A DNA stretch of 64,000 nucleotides from Sphingobacterium thalpophilum (GTDB lineage: Bacteria > Bacteroidota > Bacteroidia > Sphingobacteriales > Sphingobacteriaceae). The notes below the pieces were generated by a model. It was given only the letters and a program-made list of their open reading frames with translations. It was not told where the DNA came from and made no database searches. Positions 53,104 to 61,424 of the stretch are shown piece by piece (within the stretch, counting starts at the first letter, position 1; the number at the start of each line of letters is the position of its first letter). Made by a program: the position numbers and the translations under genes. Where the stretch lies: assembly GCF_901482695.1 (NCBI RefSeq), contig NZ_LR590484.1, forward strand, positions 1,550,001 through 1,614,000, read 5' to 3'.

Positions 53104-54102
53104 TCAATCGATCAGCTTGGACTGATGGCGTTCGAGTGTATTGTAGATTTTTTTGACATCCTGGGATTTTTCTTTCTGCAGCACCAGAATGGCATCTTTG
53201 GTATGCACCAGAATACTATCACGCATACCCACAAAAGCGGTGTATATGTCGGTCCCAATGACCATATTGCCATTTTCATCGACCGGATGCCCCGTCTGCT
53301 TCAGATAGTCGTACATCGACTCAAAGGAACCAAGGTCAGACCACTGAAAACTCGTGGCCACGACGCGGATCTTTTTGGAACGCTCCATTACGGCATAGTC
53401 GATGGAAATGGATGGGATCTCCTTGGACAGGGCCAAGTCAAGCTCACCATCCTGACGGTGCTGCCAGGCATTGAATGCGGTCGCGTATACTTTGGGCTCG
53501 AAGGTCTGCAATTCAGCCAGAAAGGTGTCTGCCCGGAAACAGAACATACCCGAGTTCCAGAGAAAGTTGCCCCGCTCAATAAAATCCTCCGCTGTATCCT
53601 GATTGGGCTTCTCGCGAAAGGAAAGGACCTTGTCGTCTTTGTATTCGATATAGCCATAGCCGGTCTCCGGCCGTGTGGGCTGTATGCCGAAAGTCACAAT
53701 ATACCCTTTATTCGCCTTTTCAATCCCAGCCTTGATCGCCTCGGCATAAGCCTGCTCACCCACGATCACATGGTCTGAGGGCGTCACAATCAGAATATCG
53801 TCGGGCTGGGCAGCAAAGGCTGCAAAAGCAATGGCCGCAGCGGTATTACGGGGCGTAGCCTCGACGATATCGATATAATCGATCTTGTTGTCTTCCATGA
53901 CCTCACGGCTGAGACTATGGTTATCCCGGTTGCCCACCACGATAACCTGCCCGCAGAGCGGCTGGTTGCGCTTGATGGTCATTTCAAACAATGAGCCTTC
54001 CTTAAACAAGGATAGATACTGTTTGGGATAGCTTTTGCGCGACAGCGGCCAAAGGCGGCTGCCAACCCCACCTGTCAATACAACATGGATAATATTGCTC
54101 AT
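53104..54102 (-). CDS. manC: mannose-1-phosphate guanylyltransferase
   Basis: About 332 residues from ATG 54102; the frame runs open 51 codons further into the upstream gene, but the family starts at MSNIIHVVLTGGVGSRLWPLS. Motifs: RKSYPKQYLSLF, VTPSDHVI, GIQPTRPETGYGYIEY, FREKPNQDTAEDFI, WNSGMFCFRADTFL and SIDYAVMERS. It makes GDP-mannose. No GDP-mannose-using genes are in the window, so products may be used elsewhere. It follows two HxGH-type nucleotidyltransferase genes. Confidence 0.93.
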   Translation of the reverse strand: MSNIIHVVLTGGVGSRLWPLSRKSYPKQYLSLFKEGSLFEMTIKRNQPLCGQVIVVGNRDNHSLSREVMEDNKIDYIDIVEATPRNTAAAIAFAAFAAQPDDILIVTPSDHVIVGEQAYAEAIKAGIEKANKGYIVTFGIQPTRPETGYGYIEYKDDKVLSFREKPNQDTAEDFIERGNFLWNSGMFCFRADTFLAELQTFEPKVYATAFNAWQHRQDGELDLALSKEIPSISIDYAVMERSKKIRVVATSFQWSDLGSFESMYDYLKQTGHPVDENGNMVIGTDIYTAFVGMRDSILVHTKDAILVLQKEKSQDVKKIYNTLERHQSKLID

Positions 54103-54109
54103 CTGCTGA

Positions 54110-54532
54110 TTATTTTTTTTCCGCTTCTTTGTCAGCCACGACCTTCCGTAGGCCGGCGCTGGAGAAACGGTGCGTACGCTTATTATAATAGATCTCGATA
54201 TTTTCTTCCACACAATACTGACGACCGGAAAAATCCTTATCCCGGTACTCTTCACCGATAATCCGCATATGGATCGGCAGCGCCTTGATCATATCGATCA
54301 GGTCCTGCTCGGTCTCATAGGGGATGATCTCATCCACATACCGGCAGCCTTCCAATTGTATGTAGCGCTCGACAATGGTCTGGGTGGGCTTGGCCTTCTC
54401 GGGGAACACTTCCGAAGGGTCGGTATTCAGCCCCACGATCAGGTAATCACAGTGCCGCTTGGCTTCTTCCAGCATCATAATATGTCCGGCGTGCAGTAAG
54501 TCGAACACACCGAATGTAATTCCAATTTTCAT
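54110..54532 (-). CDS. HxGH nucleotidyltransferase (TagD/RfaE-C-like), copy 2
   Basis: 140 residues from ATG 54532 (a TTG at 54544 also opens the frame). Cytidylyltransferase fold: MKIGITFGVFDLLHAGHIMMLEEAK with the HAGH nucleotide-binding motif, CDYLIVGLNTDPS, PTQTIVERYIQLEGCRYVDEIIPY, and the tail YNKRTHRFSSAGLRK carrying the ISSTxLR-like end. It transfers CMP or AMP to a phosphorylated small molecule such as glycerol-phosphate or a sugar phosphate; substrate unknown. Paralog of the upstream gene, 13 nt after it. Confidence 0.85.
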   Translation of the reverse strand: MKIGITFGVFDLLHAGHIMMLEEAKRHCDYLIVGLNTDPSEVFPEKAKPTQTIVERYIQLEGCRYVDEIIPYETEQDLIDMIKALPIHMRIIGEEYRDKDFSGRQYCVEENIEIYYNKRTHRFSSAGLRKVVADKEAEKK

Positions 54533-54545
54533 AGGGATCTTCAAA

Positions 54546-55010
54546 TTAAATAGATTTTATGACTGTTTGTTCTTCTGAATTGGCTTTGGCCACAATTTTT
54601 CGCAGGCCTGAACTCGAGAATCGGTGGTCGCGGCTGTTAAAATACAGCTCGATGCCCTTCTCTTCACAATACGCGCGGCCCGTAAAGTTTTTCTCCCGGT
54701 ATTCGTCTCCCACGATGCGGACATCTATTTTAAAAGAACGTAATATATCTTCCAGATCCTGCTCGGTGGCATAAGGGACAATCTGGTCCACGTATTTACA
54801 GCCTTTTAGCTGGATATACCGCTCCACTACAGTCTGGGCGGGCTTATTCTTTTCAGGACGGTCCAAGGTGGGATCGGTCTGTAGACCGCAGATCAAATAA
54901 TCACACTGTCTTTTGGCGTCCTCGAGCATTTTGATATGCCCCGCGTGCAACAAGTCAAAGGCACTGAAGGTAATGCCTACGCGCATACCTTTGGCTGGAA
55001 TATTAACCAT
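54546..55010 (-). CDS. HxGH nucleotidyltransferase (TagD/RfaE-C-like), copy 1
   Basis: 154 residues from ATG 55010 (TTG at 55016). Same layout as its neighbour: MRVGITFSAFDLLHAGHIKMLEDAKRQCD split, PAQTVVERYIQLKGCKYVDQIVPY and YFNSRDHRFSSSGLRK. About 60 percent of the visible motif positions agree with copy 2, so this is a tandem duplication with divergence. Probably acts with manC in nucleotide-activated precursor supply. A -7 box (TATCTTTG, 55067-55060) lies 50 nt upstream. Confidence 0.85.
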   Translation of the reverse strand: MVNIPAKGMRVGITFSAFDLLHAGHIKMLEDAKRQCDYLICGLQTDPTLDRPEKNKPAQTVVERYIQLKGCKYVDQIVPYATEQDLEDILRSFKIDVRIVGDEYREKNFTGRAYCEEKGIELYFNSRDHRFSSSGLRKIVAKANSEEQTVIKSI

Positions 55011-55117
55011 AATCAAATTGAATATATAATTTATAATAAACGGCAGCTATACTTTATCTCAAAGATAGGAATTATAAGATCAGGCTGCCAGCTTTACACG
55101 AAAATTTAACGTAAAAA

Positions 55118-55639
55118 TCATGCCAAAGAAGGCACATCGGCATGCCGGAGGTATAAATTGGCACAGGCGCGGGCATCGGACAGGGCTTCGTGGTGATTGA
55201 GCTCGATGCCCAATACCTCACAGCAGGCATTTAAGCGCGCCGGCTTAAATCCTTTGCCCTGATAGATTCGAAAGGTGCATTCCCACTTTTCGTTGAGCCC
55301 CAGGCTCTCGTAAGGAAGATTGTAATAGTGCATCGTTTTGCGGAGTACGCCCCGGTCAAAAAGCTCGTTGTGGGCGACCATCAGACGGTTGCTGATCAGT
55401 GGGTAAATCTGTGGAAATAGCTGCTTAAAGGTCGGAGCGCTGGCGGTATCCCGTGGTCTGATGCCATGCACCCTGGTCGTCTGCCACATATATTGATTGT
55501 GCGGCGGCTGGATCAGGGAATAAAACTCATCCACAATAATGCCCTGCTCCACCACCACAAGGCCAATGGCACAGGCTGAATTCTGATTAGCTGTGGCTGT
55601 TTCAAAATCTATCGCGGTAAAACTTAATCCTGAAGGCAT
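55118..55639 (-). CDS. DEDDh-type 3'-5' exonuclease
   Basis: 173 residues. DnaQ-like exonuclease motifs: I in FTAIDFETATANQN (catalytic Asp, Glu), II in VAHNELFDRGVL, III in HHEALSDARACANLYL (His and Asp). This single-domain form resembles small exonucleases that trim DNA or RNA ends, separate from the polymerase subunit. It is a stand-alone gene. The region just before it (55640-55768) carries the promoter for the next gene on the other strand. Confidence 0.88.
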   Translation of the reverse strand: MPSGLSFTAIDFETATANQNSACAIGLVVVEQGIIVDEFYSLIQPPHNQYMWQTTRVHGIRPRDTASAPTFKQLFPQIYPLISNRLMVAHNELFDRGVLRKTMHYYNLPYESLGLNEKWECTFRIYQGKGFKPARLNACCEVLGIELNHHEALSDARACANLYLRHADVPSLA

Positions 55640-55711
55640 CGATATTCTCCTAAAAATTGCGGTAAAGTTAAGAAATACTATTGAATATTTGGGTAACCAT
55701 CGGCAAAGGCC

Positions 55712-55742
55712 TTGAAAATAAAGCAGGATTTAACTAAGTTTG
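55712..55742 (+). promoter_or_regulatory. promoter of the small lipoprotein-HprK-like operon
   Basis: TTG (55712-55714), a 20-nt spacer and TAAGTTTG (55735-55742), an exact -7 match, 26 nt before the ATG. Confidence 0.65.
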
Positions 55743-55768
55743 GATCGCATTATAGTTAAACATATCGC

Positions 55769-55927
55769 ATGAAAAGTTCAACCCTCAGTTACTTTCTTTC
55801 CATGGGCCTTCTGGCTACCCTGCTCTGGGCCTGCAAGGGCAAGAATACCGCCAAACCGGACAATAACAAGTCCGCCTCCGGGCAAATGTTGAGCACCGCA
55901 GACAGCACGCTGCTGCGGACATTGTGA
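55769..55927 (+). CDS. 52-aa lipoprotein
   Basis: ATG at 55769 to TGA at 55927. The product starts MKSSTLSYFLSMGLLATLLW and continues ACKGKN: a good lipoprotein signal with the lipobox Cys at residue 22, followed by a 30-residue polar tail (Lys, Asn, Ser, Thr). A strong promoter stands in front and the stop overlaps the GTG start of the kinase-like gene (GTGA), so the two are coupled. No known family; could be a substrate or anchor for the kinase-like protein. Confidence 0.65.
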   Translation: MKSSTLSYFLSMGLLATLLWACKGKNTAKPDNNKSASGQMLSTADSTLLRTL

Positions 55928-56697
55928 TCGACATCTCGCTGGAGAGCGCACCGGTAAGTGATGACATGGGTATACTGCGCACGGATGAGTCCATCGCCTG
56001 GGGCGACCGCTTCCGCTTTTACGAAAAGGGAGATACCTTTATCACGAGCATCGTCAACGACAAGGGCAACGACAGCTGGTATCAGTTCAGCAGCCGCAAT
56101 TTTGAACGGTCAACGATATATGTTCCGGAGAGCACGGCGGAGGAGCAGCATGGGGTTATCACCTGGATGGCCATGATGATCTTCGGTCAGGCCAGCCTGC
56201 TGCATGATACGATCATGATCCACGCCTCGGTGGTCAACCACCGCGGGATGGGTGTTGCCTTCCTCGGCAAGAGCGGCACCGGCAAGAGTACACACAGCCG
56301 GCTCTGGCTGAAGCATATTCCCGACACGGTATTGCTCAATGACGATAATCCGGCCATCCGCATTACGGAATCGGGTGTCTTTATCTACGGAACGCCCTGG
56401 AGCGGCAAGACGCCCTGCTATAAAAATGAGCGGCTGCACTTGAAAGGTTTTGTGCGCCTGCAACAGGGCCCCAGCAATGTATTTGAATGGCAGCCCGGTC
56501 TCAAAGGTTTTATCGCCGTACTGCCGAGCTGTACCTCTATACGCTGGAACAAGGAGCTCTTTGGCCGCATGAACACGCTGCTGGAAAAGGTGATCGCCGA
56601 AGTGCCGGTAGGTCATCTCAAATGCCTGCCCGACGCCGAAGCGGCCACCTTGTGCGCTGAGCGGATCTTGGGTTCTACCGTTATTTCATCCGTTTAA
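55924..56697 (+). CDS. HprK-like serine kinase (PEPCK fold) protein
   Basis: 257 residues from a GTG; no ATG is available upstream in frame before a stop. The core has IMIHASVV, the P-loop FLGKSGTGKSTHSRLW, LLNDDNPAIRI and YGTPWSGKTPCYKNERLHLKGFVRL, the pattern of HPr-kinase/PEPCK-like proteins in Bacteroidota that lack the N-terminal HprK domain. It would bind a nucleotide and phosphorylate an unknown partner; some relatives sit in peptide-modification clusters. Its 3' end overlaps the convergent S41 protease gene by 17 nt. Confidence 0.75.
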   Translation: MIDISLESAPVSDDMGILRTDESIAWGDRFRFYEKGDTFITSIVNDKGNDSWYQFSSRNFERSTIYVPESTAEEQHGVITWMAMMIFGQASLLHDTIMIHASVVNHRGMGVAFLGKSGTGKSTHSRLWLKHIPDTVLLNDDNPAIRITESGVFIYGTPWSGKTPCYKNERLHLKGFVRLQQGPSNVFEWQPGLKGFIAVLPSCTSIRWNKELFGRMNTLLEKVIAEVPVGHLKCLPDAEAATLCAERILGSTVISSV

Positions 56698-58267
56698 ACA
56701 TTCCGCGTTCGGGAAGTGTACTGATCTTGCCCTGTTCCAGCATGTGGATACTGCGGCTGGATGCTTGCCGTAGCGCCGCCCTGGTACCGGCAGTAGGTGC
56801 CGCATCTGCCAGAGCAGCCGCCAGCATGGGATCACCGGGATCGCCCACAGCCACGGACACATCATCCCCGAGGTCACCTATATCCGGTACCAAGCCATCC
56901 CAATAATCACGTAAATTACGCTCAGTACCCTTGTTATATTTTTCACCCAGATTGCCGCGCGAATTTTTCAGCAGGAAAGAAGCTGGCCAATAAGAGACCT
57001 TTGTTTTGCCGTTATATTTAATCTCGTGCTCAAAAAATCCGACAGGCTTTCCAAAAGTACGGTTTCCCGAAGCAATGATCTTGACATCCATATGAGGCAC
57101 AAGGACGTTGATCAGCATCTCTGCCGCTGAAGCAGTCTCCTCACTGACCAGAAAATAGACTTTGTCAAGCCTCAATCCACTTGTAGCCGTAAAATATGTA
57201 TCGTAAATACGCAGTGCCTTACGAAGGGAAGAAGCTGCATCGGAGGACATGTATTTATTCATCTCATAGGTCAGCATGAGTTTACCGGCAGTCTTCGTTC
57301 CTCCGATCTTATTCGCCAGATAAATGCCCGATTCTACGTCCCCTCCACCGTTGTAACGCAGGTCCACAATCAGACTACTGATCTGCTTGCTCTCAAACTT
57401 GGCAAACAATGCATCGGTTTTGTCTTTATTATCATCTTCTCCATTATCTTCGATCTCTTCAAAAGAGGAATAGGCAAAATATCCGATATGCTTACCGCTG
57501 CGGGTAAACACGGTGTCTTTGTAGATAGGATTGATGACGTATGAATCATCGTAACTCATAGATGCTTTGAACAGCTTATTTTCAGGACGCTTCACCTCAA
57601 GGGTAAGACTTAAGCCGGTAAGTGCAAATCGGATTGAGCTCTGAAGACGGCTGAACTTTGCCTCGTCCGCTGGTATGACGTCACATAGATGACCTTCACA
57701 GGTCACGCCTACAGAGTAATCCTCCTTGTCGTCATTAACTGAAGTAATGATATCAGACCGCATGAATCCCGCAACCGCTCCGGGGGATCCGCCCTCGACA
57801 AATGAAATATAGGGCTGTGCCGTCGCACCATCATCGACGGAAAACCATTGAACAGAGATGCCGTACCCTTCCGCATTATACATTTTCAGGCCAGCCCGGC
57901 TGTTTATGTCGTAGTCATTCTCGCCCGTCATCGTGGAGAAACGATCAAAAACGCCGTCATTGTATCCTTCGGCATTATGCCTTGGCGTCAATTTTCTGAG
58001 CTGAGTGAGAACGGCATTGGCTGAATTCCATTGATCCGTAAACTGCGCCGGGTTTTTTAGGTAATCCGGAATAGACTCATCCGCCCACAGGGAATATAAC
58101 TTATAATACTTGTAAATCTCGTCCTTAATATATTGACCTTCGGTACGGTCTGTCGGCTCCGGCTCGGGGTCTGGCTTGGGCTCGTCCTTTTTACAGGAAA
58201 GTACGGAAAGCCCGATCAGCGCAATTGCTGCCCAGCGTCCCAGCTGCTGTAGAGGCATTTTGTTCAT
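56681..58267 (-). CDS. S41-family serine protease lipoprotein
   Basis: 528 residues from ATG 58267 (a GTG extends to 58315). Lipoprotein signal with lipobox Cys in LSVLSCKKDEPKPDPEPEP, a Pro/Glu linker typical of surface lipoproteins. PDZ-like region (YISFVEGGSPGAVAGFMRSDIITSVNDD), then the S41 core: LIVDLRYNGGGDVESGIYLA, YFLVSEETASAAEMLINVL with the catalytic Ser, and NRTFGKPVGFFEHE. C-terminal processing-type protease on the cell envelope. Convergent with the kinase-like gene. Confidence 0.9.
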   Translation of the reverse strand: MNKMPLQQLGRWAAIALIGLSVLSCKKDEPKPDPEPEPTDRTEGQYIKDEIYKYYKLYSLWADESIPDYLKNPAQFTDQWNSANAVLTQLRKLTPRHNAEGYNDGVFDRFSTMTGENDYDINSRAGLKMYNAEGYGISVQWFSVDDGATAQPYISFVEGGSPGAVAGFMRSDIITSVNDDKEDYSVGVTCEGHLCDVIPADEAKFSRLQSSIRFALTGLSLTLEVKRPENKLFKASMSYDDSYVINPIYKDTVFTRSGKHIGYFAYSSFEEIEDNGEDDNKDKTDALFAKFESKQISSLIVDLRYNGGGDVESGIYLANKIGGTKTAGKLMLTYEMNKYMSSDAASSLRKALRIYDTYFTATSGLRLDKVYFLVSEETASAAEMLINVLVPHMDVKIIASGNRTFGKPVGFFEHEIKYNGKTKVSYWPASFLLKNSRGNLGEKYNKGTERNLRDYWDGLVPDIGDLGDDVSVAVGDPGDPMLAAALADAAPTAGTRAALRQASSRSIHMLEQGKISTLPERGMFKRMK

Positions 58268-58565
58268 ATGGAAACATTTAGTAAAACAAACATAGAGAAA
58301 TTGCGCTTTTTTCACAACTATTTATTTTCTCTTAAAGTGTCCGTTTTCAATTGATCAGAAAAAACCTTTCCCTTGATTGCCCGCTCTTAATTTGGCAAAA
58401 TTTCACGTAGCTTTTCGGGTTGTTAATCCTGTATAGTGCAGAGGATGATGGGGCTGAATACCCACTTTTGATGAACGACTCGAAAGACAGCTTAATATCT
58501 GGCAAACAAAACGTCATGATCCCGAAACGTACAAAGGAAGTCACCTATGAAGTGTTTACTCCATA

Positions 58566-59846
58566 CTAATACCTATACTTCTCTTTCCACTTGTCCCGCA
58601 GGCTCTGCCGCGCCTTCTCCTCCTGTGGATTCTGTCCGGGCTCATACAGCTTGGTACCGCTGATTTCCTTGGGCATAAACTCCTGCACGACAAAGTTGCC
58701 GGGGTAGGCGTGTGCATATTTATACTCGGCACCGTAGTTGAGGTTTTTCATCAGCTTGGTCGGCGCATTGCGGAGATGCAGCGGCACCGAAAGATCGCCG
58801 GTCTGCTTGACCAGAGCCTGTGCCTTGTTGATCGCCTCATAGGTGGCATTGCTCTTGGCGGAGCTGGCCAGATACACCACCGTCTGCGACAGAATAATAC
58901 GTGACTCGGGCCAGCCGATGACATTGACGGCCTGAAAGCAGCTATTGGCCAGCAACAACGCATTGGGATTGGCGTTGCCGATATCTTCCGAAGCCAGAAT
59001 CAGCAAACGGCGGGCGATAAAGGAAGGATCTTCGCCCCCTTCGATCATGCGTGCCAGCCAATAGACCGCGGCGTTGGGATCCGACCCGCGGATGGACTTA
59101 ATAAAAGCCGAGATAATATCGTAATGCTGCTCGCCGGCCTTGTCATAGATCGCCATATTCTGCTGCACCTGCTTCAGTACAAAGGCATTGGTGATCGGCT
59201 CCCTGTGCAGGATGGCGGCATTCACGACAAGTTCAAGCACATTCAATAGCTTGCGGGCGTCGCCACCCGAGAGCCGCAGCAGAGCTTCATACTCTTCGAT
59301 GGTTATATCCTGCTTTTTGAGATACTCATCCTCATGCAGCGCCTTCTGCACCAGACCAATCAGATCCTGCTCCGACAAATGTTCCAGCACATACACCTGA
59401 CAGCGTGAAAGGAGCGCCGAGATCACCTCAAAGGAGGGATTTTCGGTGGTGGCACCGATCAGCGTGACCAGCCCCCGCTCCACAGCGCCAAGCAGCGAAT
59501 CCTGCTGGGACTTGGAAAACCGGTGGATCTCATCGATAAACAGGATCGGCTGATCCTGATTGAAATTCATCAGCCGCTCGGCCTTGTCGATGACCTCGCG
59601 GATATCTTTTACGCCAGCCTGTATGGCACTCAGCGAGAAAAAAGGCCGGTCCAGCTCCTTGGCAATCAGCAGCGCCAGACTGGTCTTACCGACGCCCGGA
59701 GGGCCCCAAAGGATCATGGATGGAATATTTTTTTGCTGAATTGCATGATAAAGCACCGCATCGGGCCCGACAATATGCTGCTGCCCAACATAGTCGCTCA
59801 GCTGATGGGGACGAAGTCGTTCTGCGAGTGGAATGCGTGTTGCCAT
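58566..59846 (-). CDS. rarA: replication-associated recombination protein RarA/MgsA
   Basis: 426 residues. AAA+ ATPase: [17 protein letters not shown], Walker A in [18 protein letters not shown], Walker [10 protein letters not shown], sensor [21 protein letters not shown], then the MgsA-type C-terminal tetramer domain ([42 protein letters not shown] split) and [18 protein letters not shown]. It acts at stalled replication forks with SSB. The -7 box TAAATTTG (59858-59851) lies 4 nt before the ATG, suggesting a leaderless transcript. Confidence 0.96.
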   Translation of the reverse strand: MATRIPLAERLRPHQLSDYVGQQHIVGPDAVLYHAIQQKNIPSMILWGPPGVGKTSLALLIAKELDRPFFSLSAIQAGVKDIREVIDKAERLMNFNQDQPILFIDEIHRFSKSQQDSLLGAVERGLVTLIGATTENPSFEVISALLSRCQVYVLEHLSEQDLIGLVQKALHEDEYLKKQDITIEEYEALLRLSGGDARKLLNVLELVVNAAILHREPITNAFVLKQVQQNMAIYDKAGEQHYDIISAFIKSIRGSDPNAAVYWLARMIEGGEDPSFIARRLLILASEDIGNANPNALLLANSCFQAVNVIGWPESRIILSQTVVYLASSAKSNATYEAINKAQALVKQTGDLSVPLHLRNAPTKLMKNLNYGAEYKYAHAYPGNFVVQEFMPKEISGTKLYEPGQNPQEEKARQSLRDKWKEKYRY

Positions 59847-60037
59847 AACACAAATTTAAGAATTAAACGGCACAACAACTAAATATTTTAGTTTTACTTG
59901 ATCATGTATCCCAAGACTTCTCAAGCCGCCATATTCCCCCTTTCTATACTTGATACAGCCTACTCCACACCACTTTAACATTTTTTCACATTCTTTTTTT
60001 TCATATTTGTAAAAGACGTTAATGATAGCGTAAATGC

Positions 60038-61144
60038 ATGGGGATGATGATGAACTATTGGACTTTAATAATAACGGTCTTGTGCCTGACCGCCGGAATG
60101 GGCGGCACGGCCAGGGCTCAGGATGCTCCGCAGGACTATACGGGAGCGATAAAAAAATACGATGCTTCCTTTCGGGGCATCGGCCCGGAGGTATATTTCC
60201 TGCCGCCGCCCAAAACCGAAGAGGAGATCATCGAAGATAACTACTCAGGCAAAAAAGGATTCAGCAAAGAGATCGCCCGGCAGCTGCTGTTCCAGCGGCT
60301 ATTGCTGCAGCTCCGGAGCACCAACAATGTGGGCCATTTCCGGTATCTGATGAGCCCGGCTCCGGCAGATGCCGCAGCATGGAACAACGTTATCGAAATG
60401 CAGAAAAAATCGGAAAACTGGATCGCCGGCTATGCCCTGGCCAATGAGGCGGCTTTAGCTGCGATCAAAAATAACGACAGCAGCAATGCCTCGCGGTTTC
60501 TGTATGAAGCGCTGTCGCTGGCCAACCGCACGGACAACAGGGATGATATTGCGACGATCAACCTCAATGTCAGCAACTTTCAGCTGTTCAGCGGCAACTT
60601 TGCCCAGGCCGAGGAAAGCGCACAGAATTACCACAGCTATGCCACGGTCAGCAAAAGCTACCTCGAACAGGCAAATGCATGGCTCCTGATCGCCCTGGCG
60701 CGTGCCGGACAGGGCAACTATAAGGCCGCCGAAAATAATATCATCCGCAGCGCCATCCCTTTGTTCAACAAGGCGAAAGCCTACGAAGGGAAGATCTTTG
60801 CCTGGGAAATGCTGGCTGAGGTCTATTTCAAACAGAACAAGTTCACCCAGGCACAGTGGTTTTTGCTGCAGGCCCGCGACCTCGCCAATGCCAAAAAGCT
60901 GCGCAGCGAGCTGGCGGAAATCGAGTACCTGCTGGCGGCCTCCAAGCAGCAGGACGGCAACTACAAGGTGGCCGTCAAAGAGTTTATACAGGCGGCTGAA
61001 CTGGCCTCTAACGAAAACAACAAACAGCTGTCACTGGCGATACTGGACAAACTGGGCGAAGTGTATCTGGAGCTCAAGGACTATCCCTCGGCCGACCAGA
61101 CCTTTAAAGCGTATACGCAGCTCAAAAACGAATTGTACAATTGA
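60038..61144 (+). CDS. secreted TPR-repeat protein
   Basis: 368 residues. Signal peptide (ending GGTARAQDAPQ), then at least six TPR-like helix pairs from about 120 to 365 (ASRFLYEALSLANRTDNRDD; NFQLFSGNFAQAEESAQNY; LLIALARAGQGNYKAAENNI; MLAEVYFKQNKFTQAQWFLL; KVAVKEFIQAAELA; LGEVYLELKDYPSADQTFKAY). TPR arrays bind proteins; this one works in the periplasm. GC-rich relative to the EPS core. Partner unknown. Confidence 0.82.
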   Translation: MGMMMNYWTLIITVLCLTAGMGGTARAQDAPQDYTGAIKKYDASFRGIGPEVYFLPPPKTEEEIIEDNYSGKKGFSKEIARQLLFQRLLLQLRSTNNVGHFRYLMSPAPADAAAWNNVIEMQKKSENWIAGYALANEAALAAIKNNDSSNASRFLYEALSLANRTDNRDDIATINLNVSNFQLFSGNFAQAEESAQNYHSYATVSKSYLEQANAWLLIALARAGQGNYKAAENNIIRSAIPLFNKAKAYEGKIFAWEMLAEVYFKQNKFTQAQWFLLQARDLANAKKLRSELAEIEYLLAASKQQDGNYKVAVKEFIQAAELASNENNKQLSLAILDKLGEVYLELKDYPSADQTFKAYTQLKNELYN

Positions 61145-61424
61145 TGTGTTCTCTACGCATAGAATGTATCAACCAAAGACCCGGGAGTAGAAATGGAGGA
61201 CAATTTTAAGCTTTTTGTAATTATTGGAGGATAAATCAAATATTTTTTTAGAATCTGTGTTAATGTGCTATGAATTTCACTAAATTTAGCACGCTTATCA
61301 ATTGAGCACCGGATATATTTGATTCCTTACTAAAACTGGCAATAGGCAAAACCCAGGACGATAGCAGTAAGGGCGCCGGTAATAGTTAGATTGCATATAA
61401 CAGCAAATTTGTCTTAGTTTAAAA
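61145..61424 (+). other. intergenic region with a likely promoter for the Prc-type protease
   Basis: 280 nt with no gene. A perfect TATATTTG box is at 61314-61321, but no good -33 element is at the usual distance. Nothing else definite. Confidence 0.4.

Noticed and set aside
53125..53778. 217-codon frame opposite manC
   Set aside because: Complete overlap with the well-supported manC gene on the other strand; no family pattern.
58347..58544. 65-codon frame on the minus strand
   Set aside because: No recognisable domain, odd composition and no promoter; most likely non-coding.
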